A stretch of 60,722 bases of DNA from CAZADS01 sp964483985. Its GTDB lineage: Bacteria; Pseudomonadota; Alphaproteobacteria; Thalassobaculales; Thalassobaculaceae. A program made the translations under genes and the position numbers. Positions 53,917 to 60,722 of this stretch are shown piece by piece. The notes below the pieces were generated by a model, which was not told the DNA's origin, did no database searches, and was given only the letters and a program-made list of their open reading frames with translations. The stretch covers positions 1-60,722 of the forward strand of contig CAZADS010000068.1 of the NCBI GenBank assembly GCA_964483985.1, read 5' to 3'. Positions within the stretch are counted from its first letter, which is position 1. Every line of letters begins with the position of its first letter.

Positions 53917-54687
53917 CTAATTAGCAAGCAACCCACCGTCGACCGGTAATACCACACCCGTGACATAGGTTGCGAGATCGGATACAAGAAAAACAGCAGG
54001 ACCTGCCAGTTCTGCTGGATCGCCCACGCGGTCGACAGGAATACGATTGAGAAAACCTGCAAGTGTTTCTGGGTTCTCACGGAGGACTAAGTTCATCTGC
54101 GTCTCGATCACGCCCGGTGCAATTGCGTTTACTCGGATACCGTCGCTCGCTAGTTCAGTAGCCATAGCCTTCGTAAGCATCGCTACTGCACCCTTAGAAG
54201 CGCAATAAGCTGCTGACTCTCGTGCAGCAACGAAAGATCGGATGGAGGCAATGTTAACAACACTACCCTTCGTGCGACGCAATGGGCCAAGTGCCGCATC
54301 CGTCATGTTCATTACTCCGTCGAGATTGACATCAAGGACCTTACGCCAACCTTCCTGAAATCCCTGACCCCCAATCGGCTCTCGGGTGACGACCCCAGCA
54401 TTGTTAATGAGAATAGATATATCCCCAAGTTCAGTGCAAACTTCTGTTACGATTTTGGTGCATTCCTTTGTGTCTACGACATTTAGATGGCGCCAAATAG
54501 CACTCCCGCCAGTTTCCACAATTTCATTCGCTATAGCAGCCGCACCATCGTCTAATACGTCAGTTACCGCGACCAATGCGCCGTGTCGAGCCAAGCCCTT
54601 GGCTATCGCTGCTCCGTTACCACGCGATGCACCGGTCACCAAAGCAACACGTCCTGCAAGTATATCCGTCTTTATTTCGATATTCAT
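53917..54687 (-). CDS. SDR family oxidoreductase
   Basis: A 256-residue short-chain dehydrogenase/reductase. The cofactor motif is TGASRGNG (18-25), where Asn replaces the usual Ile. Asp43 in AVTDV suggests NAD(H) preference. NNAG is at 95-98, and the catalytic Ser148, Tyr161 and Lys165 (YCASK) are present. The C-terminal segment FLVSDLATYVTGVVLPVDGG is typical of classical FabG-like SDRs. ATG 54687 is preceded by a near-perfect Shine-Dalgarno sequence; the longer frame from 54750 reads through it. It is intact, unlike its neighbours. Substrate unknown. Confidence 0.9.
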   Translation of the reverse strand: MNIEIKTDILAGRVALVTGASRGNGAAIAKGLARHGALVAVTDVLDDGAAAIANEIVETGGSAIWRHLNVVDTKECTKIVTEVCTELGDISILINNAGVVTREPIGGQGFQEGWRKVLDVNLDGVMNMTDAALGPLRRTKGSVVNIASIRSFVAARESAAYCASKGAVAMLTKAMATELASDGIRVNAIAPGVIETQMNLVLRENPETLAGFLNRIPVDRVGDPAELAGPAVFLVSDLATYVTGVVLPVDGGLLAN

Positions 54688-54693
54688 GGTGCT

Positions 54694-54704
54694 ATCACCT
54701 CCTT
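54694..54704 (-). promoter_or_regulatory. Unusually strong Shine-Dalgarno site of the SDR gene
   Basis: AAGGAGGTGAT is fully complementary to the 3' end of 16S rRNA and lies 6 nt before ATG 54687. It fixes the SDR start and is the strongest ribosome-binding site seen in the window. Confidence 0.85.
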
Positions 54705-55285
54705 CGTTATATTTTTTTCTAATCCATCTATACCCTGAATCCGACCTCAAAAATACAAAGCATTTTGAATTTGATTGCTTCTAAATGTATTGTCTTGAAT
54801 ACCACCTAGAAAAACTAAAAATCAAATCTGAATGTCCTGCCATAAATATGGAAGAGAATACTTCTCGCCACTTTTTCATGGGTTTAGCAGTAAAACCAAA
54901 ATTTCACTTCCGGAGCGAATTCTACCCGAAAAATGAAATACCAATCTCGATTCTGGCTGCCTGCGCCAATCCGCAGCACCTCTTCGGCTGAGCGGTCTGG
55001 GAACAAGTCGGACGGGTCTAAAGTACCCAGGCTAGTGAGAGGTCGTACGTCAATCCCATGATGTAGGCATGGTCGTCTATACCCAATCATTGCCTCGTTT
55101 TGATCATGTGTTTTCAAGTATTTTCTGCATAAAAGGGGCTATTTAGCAGCATTTCAATTAGCAAAAGTCAAAAAGTTAATTAGTTAAAATCCCAGGCTCC
55201 AGAATCCCATAAAACTTATTTCACTTAAAATGAATTGTTATTTCTAATCTATACCAGTTCAATCACCTGGTCTGAGAAATATTGG
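54705..55285. other. Gene-free 580-bp stretch
   Basis: Two overlapping opposite frames (54785-54991 plus, 54884-55117 minus) are open but lack ribosome-binding sites and recognisable motifs. The minus frame reads MIGYRRPCLHHGIDVRPLTS... and could be the relic of an enzyme tail. I see no RNA gene or repeat. The promoter for the SDR gene should lie at its left end. Confidence 0.4.
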
Positions 55286-55495
55286 TTATATGGATTTCAT
55301 AGAGGGTTGTTCATCAACTTTTTTAGGTTCGCATCTCGTATCTATAGAAATTACTGGTAAATAGAACTTAAAAGTTCTTGCAGATTTATCACATTCTTCT
55401 TTTGATGACTGAGGAATCCTTAACTCAAAGATTTTCTTTCCTTCCCCGACTACTGGATTACTCATCGTTATAAGAACTACCAACATGTATTTCAT
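55286..55495 (-). CDS. Small putative secreted protein (69 aa)
   Basis: A 69-residue protein with a short N-terminal signal-like segment (MKYMLVVLITMSNPVVGEG) and a mature part with two cysteines (KEECDKSAR and DTRCEPKK), plausibly a periplasmic disulfide. GCGGAG lies 7 nt before ATG 55495. I do not recognise a family. It is flanked by gene-free DNA on both sides. It may be real because signal, cysteine pair and ribosome-binding site coincide, but the length leaves doubt. Confidence 0.45.
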   Translation of the reverse strand: MKYMLVVLITMSNPVVGEGKKIFELRIPQSSKEECDKSARTFKFYLPVISIDTRCEPKKVDEQPSMKSI

Positions 55496-55779
55496 TATCT
55501 GCTCCGCACTTAATTCAATCCCAAAATAAAAATTAAACCATGGGGAGGGTAGGGCAAATAGGTTACGGGCTTTTGTGGGTGCATAGGGCCTCTCTCCAGA
55601 TACGCAGGACGAGAAACTAGTGGGACGAATAAGGCTAACGCGATTAGTGATAAGTCCGAATTAGATTTGTTTTTCCATTGTTAAGTTCATTATGGTTGTT
55701 CCTTTTTGCCGCGCTATAAGGGGATCACTCAATAACACAAGCAGGAAAACGGGGCCCGGAAGCCATAAAAGCGCAGCTC

Positions 55780-56571
55780 TTATTTAAGAAGTGTCTTGTG
55801 ATACATCTCAAATTTTTGAGCGTCAAACGCCAGCGGTTGGACAACTCCACCAGCATGGTCCACTACTCTTGCTACACTAGGAATTGCCAATAAATTACTA
55901 AACACTCTGGATATAGTCGGAAATTCTTGTTCTAACTCAATACCAGCCAACAGCGCGTTACGGATTTGTGGCACTATGAAACAGTCTGCCAACGTAATGC
56001 AATTTCCGACTGAAAAATCCCCCGCAGACTTAAGCATGATAACCTCGAGTGCCCCAAACTCCCTTCGTATATAATGTACCCGCAATGGATGCGTGGTCGG
56101 CGGCGCTTTAACCATATCCCAATCTCCCATCGCTTGAATAATGAATGGAATGTTTTGGTAAGGTTGTACATCCGCTGCGATTATCCACATTATCCGTTTT
56201 GCTTCCGCCCGCAGCCAGGGGTCGTTTGGCAACAATGGTGCCTTATCATCATCAAGCTGCTCTTCGATGAAATCAATTATAGGCCCAGACTGGGTCATCT
56301 TCCTACCATCCGGTAGTAATAAAACAGGAATCCTCCCTTCCGGATTAAATGCCGTCAGATCGGTCGTTCCAAGAGATTCGGTCACCGTATCTCCTGCCGG
56401 CATTGTAAAAACCATTATACCCCGATGGTCTGTCTCTAACCCAGTAGAAACCAAACTAACCATTTTTTCTGGCACCCTACGACAAGACAGATAAAGCGTC
56501 ACCCTCATGGAAGCACTGCTGGCAGGGTGGTAGAACAGTCGAAAATTTTTGTGTGATGACGTTTTATTCAT
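55780..56571 (-). CDS. Glutathione S-transferase family protein
   Basis: A 263-residue two-domain GST. The N-terminal thioredoxin-like domain begins LFYHPASSASMRVTLYLSCRRVPEKMVSLV, where SSAS recalls the zeta-class SSCS active-site serine of maleylacetoacetate isomerases. FNPEGRIPVLLLPDGRKMTQSGPIIDFIEE carries the conserved cis-Pro and Ser of the glutathione site, with an unusual ~20-residue insertion before it (GIMVFTMPAGDTVTESLGTTDLT). The helical domain has ITLADCFIVPQIRNAL. ATG 56571 follows AGGGA; the longer frame overlaps the upstream SnoaL-like gene. Substrate unknown. Confidence 0.84.
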   Translation of the reverse strand: MNKTSSHKNFRLFYHPASSASMRVTLYLSCRRVPEKMVSLVSTGLETDHRGIMVFTMPAGDTVTESLGTTDLTAFNPEGRIPVLLLPDGRKMTQSGPIIDFIEEQLDDDKAPLLPNDPWLRAEAKRIMWIIAADVQPYQNIPFIIQAMGDWDMVKAPPTTHPLRVHYIRREFGALEVIMLKSAGDFSVGNCITLADCFIVPQIRNALLAGIELEQEFPTISRVFSNLLAIPSVARVVDHAGGVVQPLAFDAQKFEMYHKTLLK

Positions 56572-56596
56572 AAAATCCCTATGCGCGAGAGTGGAG

Positions 56597-56965
56597 TTAT
56601 TGTAAAGCAGCGGCCATCTGTTGACTGTCGTCATAAAAATTGAACTCAACTTCCAAACCATCGCGCACGACGAAGTGGTGGATGCTATTTGTTGACAATC
56701 CTTCGGCTGTTATGTGGACGAAGACACAAACATCTGTTTCATCGGCAACAACTTTTGTGATTTCCAGATTAAAACCTGGCCACGCGTCATTTAATTTGCT
56801 TAGAAATTTGGCAGCAAACTCCTCGAACCCGATGTAGGTTCCAGATAATTTATGAGTTCCATTTACGGTAATTCTGCAGGATGGATGGTATATTTTTGCT
56901 AAACTATCCATGTCACCATTCGCAAAATTTTGGTATCCTCCCAAAACAATATCTTTAGGCGTCAT
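56597..56965 (-). CDS. SnoaL-like / NTF2-fold protein
   Basis: A 122-residue small alpha+beta barrel of the SnoaL / ketosteroid isomerase-like superfamily. GGYQNFANGDMDSLAKIYHPSCRITVNGTHKLSGTYIGFEEFAAKF is the helix-turn and first strands; VCVFVHITAEGLSTNSIHHFVVRDGLEVEFNFYDD forms the later sheet. Members include isomerases, dehydratases and proteins of unknown role, so I give only the fold. ATG 56965 has GAAGGAGATTGAG upstream; the frame extends to 56998. It lies 25 nt before the GST start on the same strand, a likely two-gene operon. Confidence 0.8.
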   Translation of the reverse strand: MTPKDIVLGGYQNFANGDMDSLAKIYHPSCRITVNGTHKLSGTYIGFEEFAAKFLSKLNDAWPGFNLEITKVVADETDVCVFVHITAEGLSTNSIHHFVVRDGLEVEFNFYDDSQQMAAALQ

Positions 56966-57237
56966 CTCAATCTCCTTCGGTTCTCTTGGGATCTCCAAAT
57001 TTACATTTTATTTAGATGGAAGAGTTATTATAACCAGCTGGAACGACAAATCAAAAGCAGTCATATTGCAACTCCAGCAGAAATGCTGTTGGCAGTTCGA
57101 GTAGCTCCAGGCTAATCAAGGGTGGCTAACTACGGACTAAGAGTCGTAAGATCTTTTTCCAACAACATATTTGAACGGAATGATGGTTTAAATCATTCCC
57201 GCGGAAAGAGTCAGAATTAATAGAGGGGAAATATAAG

Positions 57238-58404
57238 ATGACTAATGCTGTGATTGATTGGTTAAATTCGCAGCAGAACAATATGGTTGAGTTCTTGGCT
57301 GAGTTAGTTAACATCGATAGCAATAGCTTTGATAAGGTCGGCGTTGATCAAGTTTCCGATCGGTTGCGGGTCTTTTTTAAAAAACACTCAATAGCATATG
57401 ACACCATTCCAATCGTAACCCATGGAGACGTTCTTCGTGCAGTTGTTTCGGGTGGCGATGGAAACCGACCTATTTTATTGTGTGGGCATCGAGATACGGT
57501 TTTCCCCACAGGTGAGGTTAGTAGGAGACCATTTGAGGTGCTAGATGGCAAAGCGTATGGGCCCGGAGTCGCAGATATGAAGCCAGGTCTGGTCATAAAT
57601 GCGTTTATTTTGGCAGCTTTTTCTAAGTTTGGAGGTCATCCTAATCCTCTAGTTGGTTTATTTACTGGTGATGAAGAAATTGGTTCGCCATCGTCACAAG
57701 ACGCTATCGTTGCTGAAGCGAAAAAAGCACGGCTTGCATTTAATAGTGAGCCAGCACGTCCTAATGGCAATATTGTAACCAAACGCAAGGGTGGAATATT
57801 TTGTCATTGCCAGGTTACTGGAATCGCTGCCCATTCGGGTGGGTTTTTTGAAGATGGCCGAAGTGCTATCGAAGAGGTGGCCCGGAAAATTCAGGCGCTT
57901 CATGCGTTTACAGAGTTGGGACGCGGAATCACTATTAATGTGGGGCTGGTGACGGGGGGACAATCGGTAAATACGGTGGCCGCAAAGGCAAGCTGCGACA
58001 TCGATATTCGTTACCCTACTATGAAAGACCGAGATGAAATTTTGGAAAAAGTGGTAAATATATGTGAAAGCACCACCGTTCCAGGAACACATTCGAAGAT
58101 ATCTATTAGGGGTGAATTTCACCCACTCAGTCCCTCGGTTAAATCAACTGAATTATTTGATATTTACCAAAATATTGCAGCCACTGAGGGCGTTAAAATT
58201 GAGGGGGAACATTCGGGCGGTTGCGCGGATAGTGGCTTTATTGCTGCCGTTGGTACACCTGTAATTTGCGGAGTGGGACCCATAGGAGGCAATTACCACC
58301 GGCCCGATGAATGGATGCAAATTGATACTCTTGCTGAGCGGGCTCGTTTTATTGCCCGCACGATTCAGGCCTTAGTCAAATATACTACAAAAACAGGCTT
58401 ATAA
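57238..58404 (+). CDS. M20 family metallopeptidase (carboxypeptidase G2-like)
   Basis: A 388-residue zinc hydrolase. Metal ligands are visible: His84 with Asp86 in CGHRDTVFP, Asp113 in YGPGVADMKPG (the bridging ligand), the Glu146-Glu147 pair in TGDEEIGS (general base and ligand) and a C-terminal histidine in GGNYHRPDEWM. A dimerisation lid (about 185-290) contains GIAAHSGGFFEDGRSAIEEVARKI. There is no signal peptide. GAGGGGAAATATAAG precedes the ATG. The family removes C-terminal Glu or cleaves N-acyl amino acids; the exact substrate is not determinable. It lies 180 bp upstream of the amine oxidase gene. Confidence 0.9.
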   Translation: MTNAVIDWLNSQQNNMVEFLAELVNIDSNSFDKVGVDQVSDRLRVFFKKHSIAYDTIPIVTHGDVLRAVVSGGDGNRPILLCGHRDTVFPTGEVSRRPFEVLDGKAYGPGVADMKPGLVINAFILAAFSKFGGHPNPLVGLFTGDEEIGSPSSQDAIVAEAKKARLAFNSEPARPNGNIVTKRKGGIFCHCQVTGIAAHSGGFFEDGRSAIEEVARKIQALHAFTELGRGITINVGLVTGGQSVNTVAAKASCDIDIRYPTMKDRDEILEKVVNICESTTVPGTHSKISIRGEFHPLSPSVKSTELFDIYQNIAATEGVKIEGEHSGGCADSGFIAAVGTPVICGVGPIGGNYHRPDEWMQIDTLAERARFIARTIQALVKYTTKTGL

Positions 58405-58582
58405 ATTATGCTTAACAGAGTGCTGTCACGATGGAAGTTGTTAATAAGTTTTTAATCCTAATTAGGCCCACAATAAAATTGCTAGGCTTTGAGATAGGAT
58501 GTTTTCATTCATACCATTGACTTGTTCCCATAAGGGACCGATCGTATTTTGCCAAAAGAATTACAGGCTGGAGTATTTAAAA

Positions 58583-60514
58583 ATGAGTGATTACGCGGCG
58601 GATCGTTCTATTAAGTTATCGGCTATTCTTCATCCCTTGGAACCACTAACAGCGGAAGAGATCTTATTAGCAGGTAATATGGTGCGGCGTGATATGGGGA
58701 CCGGTCCTGGTGAATTGCGTTTTGAGACTATAGATTTGAAAGAACCTTCCAAGTCTGAAGTGCGCTACTTTAAACCAGGCGACCCAATTCAACGCACTGC
58801 ACATGTCAAAGCATATCGGACCGGCGATATTGGAGTTTGGACCTATGACCTTTCTTTGACCGATGGTGTTATTGTTGCCAAACAGGCGTTTCCAACTGAA
58901 CAACCAATGATTCAGTTGGAGGAATTTCTCGAAATCGAGGAGGCTATTAAATCCCATCCCGATTTCGTTGCTGCTTGCCGAAAGCGCGGTATTGAAGATC
59001 TCAGCCTGGTTTGTGTTGACCCATGGTCGGCAGGCAGTATCCTCGGAAAAAGCGAGGTGGGCCGACATATCAGTCACGCTTTTTGTTGGGTCCGATCTAG
59101 TCCGAATGACAACCTTTACGCGCATCCAATTGAAGGCCTTAATCCAGTGATAGATATCAAGACGTTGGAGGTCATTCGTATAGACGACAAGGTTGTAATG
59201 GAGATTCCCAAAACGAATGCCAATTACGCCGCTGAATTTCAGAATAAAACGCGGACTGATCTAAAACCTATCGACCTTGTGCAGTCAGAAGGCGTCTCCT
59301 TCTCCGTTGAGGGTCGAAGAATTAATTGGCACGAGTGGGATATGTTGATTGGATTCAATGCGCGAGAAGGACTTACACTCCATGACATTTCCTACGCTGG
59401 GCGATCAGTTTGCTACCGCGCATCATTGGCTGAGATGGTAGTGCCTTATGGCAGCCCGGTTGAACGGCACGCGCGTAAAAATGTTTTTGATATTGGAGAA
59501 TACGGTCTCGGTAAACTTGCCAACTCTCTCAAACTTGGTTGTGATTGCCTAGGAGCAATTCACTACCTAGACTGCCAAATTGCTGATATTAATGGTGGGG
59601 TAATGACTATCGAAAATGGAATCTGTATCCACGAGGAGGACTCAGGAATTCTCTGGAAACATTGGGATTTTCGAACCAATCAAACAGAAATGCGCCGTGC
59701 TCGGCGTTTAGTGATATCATCTATATCCACGGTTGGTAACTATGAATACGGTTCCTACTGGTATTTTTATCTTGATGGGGAGATTGAATTCGAGATGAAG
59801 GCTACCGGGATTATCAACACCGTGGGTTGTGAGGTAGGAAATCCCGGGCTTTATGGTACAGAAGTGGCTCCGGGGGTGCTCGGGCAAATCCATCAGCATG
59901 TTTTTTGCGCTCGCCTCGATGTTAGCGTCGATGGAGACAAAAACGCGGTAGTAGAGTGTGACACGGTTGGGGTGCCGATGGGCCCTGAAAATCCCTATGG
60001 AAACGCGTTTCGCATTGAGGAGAAAATTCTTGAGAAAGAATGTGGTCGCCCGCGTAATCCAGAAACACAACGTTACTGGAAGTTCGTGAGTCGGGAGCGA
60101 TCAAATTATATGGGTAAGCCGACCGCCTATAAGTTGGAGCCCGTTGGTTCCATCTCTTCTTATCATGATCGGGAGGGACCATCCGGTCAACGTATGGGTT
60201 ATATTTATAATCATCTTTGGGTAACGAAAAACGATCCACTTCATCGTTATCCGGCTGGAGAATTCGTAAATGGATCAAACGGATCAGATGGAATAACGGA
60301 TTGGGTGAAGGAGCGACTTCCGATCGACGGAGAGGATATCGTGGCTTGGCACGTCTTTGGTTTACATCATCTGCCGCGGCTCGAAGACTACCCAGTTCAA
60401 GCCTGTGTGAGCTCGGGTTTTAAGCTAATACCCAACGGTTTTTTCGACCGTAATCCGAATTTGGATCTAGCTGCTGAAACCAATAAGGCAAGTTGTAATG
60501 CATCGGCTTCGTGA
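58583..60514 (+). CDS. Copper-containing primary-amine oxidase
   Basis: A 643-residue copper/topaquinone enzyme that oxidises primary amines to aldehydes, releasing ammonia and hydrogen peroxide. The cofactor tyrosine is Tyr387 in VGNYEYGSYW (consensus N-Y-D/E-Y). Copper ligands His437 and His439 lie in IHQHVFCARLD, and the third in FGLHHLPRLEDYPV near the C-terminus. NVFDIGEYGLG holds the catalytic-base aspartate. There is no signal peptide from ATG 58583, so it is probably cytosolic. GGAG lies about 10 nt upstream; the frame is open from 58499. The class II aldolase gene follows 106 nt downstream. Confidence 0.95.
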   Translation: MSDYAADRSIKLSAILHPLEPLTAEEILLAGNMVRRDMGTGPGELRFETIDLKEPSKSEVRYFKPGDPIQRTAHVKAYRTGDIGVWTYDLSLTDGVIVAKQAFPTEQPMIQLEEFLEIEEAIKSHPDFVAACRKRGIEDLSLVCVDPWSAGSILGKSEVGRHISHAFCWVRSSPNDNLYAHPIEGLNPVIDIKTLEVIRIDDKVVMEIPKTNANYAAEFQNKTRTDLKPIDLVQSEGVSFSVEGRRINWHEWDMLIGFNAREGLTLHDISYAGRSVCYRASLAEMVVPYGSPVERHARKNVFDIGEYGLGKLANSLKLGCDCLGAIHYLDCQIADINGGVMTIENGICIHEEDSGILWKHWDFRTNQTEMRRARRLVISSISTVGNYEYGSYWYFYLDGEIEFEMKATGIINTVGCEVGNPGLYGTEVAPGVLGQIHQHVFCARLDVSVDGDKNAVVECDTVGVPMGPENPYGNAFRIEEKILEKECGRPRNPETQRYWKFVSRERSNYMGKPTAYKLEPVGSISSYHDREGPSGQRMGYIYNHLWVTKNDPLHRYPAGEFVNGSNGSDGITDWVKERLPIDGEDIVAWHVFGLHHLPRLEDYPVQACVSSGFKLIPNGFFDRNPNLDLAAETNKASCNASAS

Positions 60515-60620
60515 TGGAGCAGAAGGAAACATGATTTTCCTCAACGAAAAATTAATGGGGCCTTCCTTTAATAGCATTGATCCTGATATAAACAAAAAAT
60601 AAATGGAAACGGAGGTAGAA

Positions 60621-60722
60621 ATGGCTCGTGGATCTTCTACGAAATCACTAAAAGCAGTTCCCAATAATATGACTAAAGAAGAGTGGGAAACCCGTGTCGA
60701 TCTAGCTGCTGCTTATCAACTA
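60621..60722 (+). CDS. Class II aldolase/adducin family protein (N-terminal fragment)
   Basis: The first 34 codons before the window edge, starting MARGSSTKSLKAVPNNMTK and then EEWETRVDLAAAYQL. The E-W-E-x-R-x-D-L-A-A-x-Y motif is the opening helix of class II aldolase/adducin domain proteins. A strong ribosome-binding site CGGAGGTAGAA precedes ATG 60621. As the likely partner of the amine oxidase it could act on the aldehyde product or a related sugar acid, which is speculation from adjacency. Truncated by the window boundary. Confidence 0.75.
   Translation, partial: MARGSSTKSLKAVPNNMTKEEWETRVDLAAAYQL

Noticed and set aside
54884..55117. 77-codon minus-strand frame (MIGYRRPCLHHGIDVRPL...)
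   Set aside because: No ribosome-binding site and an overlapping frame on the other strand. It may be the relic of an enzyme tail but cannot be supported.

Overview
This window is about 60.7 kb of an AT-rich (roughly 40% G+C by eye) alphaproteobacterial chromosome. The best lineage evidence is a circularly permuted, two-piece tmRNA gene next to an SspB-alpha gene. Supporting evidence is the F0 operon order atpI-atpB-atpE-atpF'-atpF lying apart from the F1 genes, the block mutY / DUF721 / dsbA-like / smc, and the chain hflK-hflC-DUF2065-degP / serB / miaA-ilvB-ilvH. Coq7 implies a ubiquinone-based aerobic respiratory chain. The TRAP transporter, amine oxidase, class II aldolase and several small-molecule oxidoreductases suggest an organic-matter-scavenging, possibly marine, heterotroph related to Rhodospirillales or SAR116-like groups. 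That placement is an inference from gene content.

Layout. 0.3-6.3 kb: NIPSNAP protein, D-2-hydroxyacid dehydrogenase, gluQ, a carboxylesterase, an HNH nuclease, and a leftward YqaA-type membrane protein-dsbB-coq7 run with overlapping ends. 6.6-9.7 kb: a dctP-dctQ-dctM TRAP operon with a strong hairpin after dctP. 9.8-16.8 kb: accessory metabolism (nitroreductase, PanE/ApbA-like reductase, double-VOC protein, amidohydrolase, 14-TM-type MFS exporter, class IV aminotransferase). 16.8-25.5 kb: mutY, DUF721, dsbA-like, smc and the F0 operon. 25.6-31.7 kb: SCP-x-like thiolase, apt, class III aminotransferase, class I fumarase, sspB and tmRNA. 31.8-45.1 kb: TPR-glycosyltransferase-like protein, thyA-folA, mrp, hflKC, DUF2065, degP, serB, miaA, ilvBH. 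45.4-51.0 kb: the rod-shape operon mreB-mreC-mreD-mrdA-rodA. A tRNA-Lys(CUU) lies at 51.1 kb.

Downstream of the tRNA (51.2-57 kb) the sequence changes character. It has low coding density, a GFA-family gene broken by two single-base deletions, a TPR gene broken in a run of seven A, an orphan coding fragment, a decayed 63-nt tandem repeat, and a few intact genes (SDR, GST, SnoaL-like). From 57.2 kb to the edge is a catabolic-looking run: M20 peptidase, copper amine oxidase with an intact topaquinone motif, and the start of a class II aldolase/adducin protein.

I found no phage, IS transposase, CRISPR array or defence system. The points most worth a second look are the tmRNA/SspB pairing, the hairpin inside the TRAP operon, a 119-bp inverted-repeat element near 26.9 kb, a roughly 47-residue insertion in PBP2, a five-codon Met-Leu-Val-Ile-Ser reading frame before ilvB, and the decaying island after tRNA-Lys. 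Many start codons below were moved inward from the longest reading frame on the basis of a ribosome-binding site or a signal peptide.
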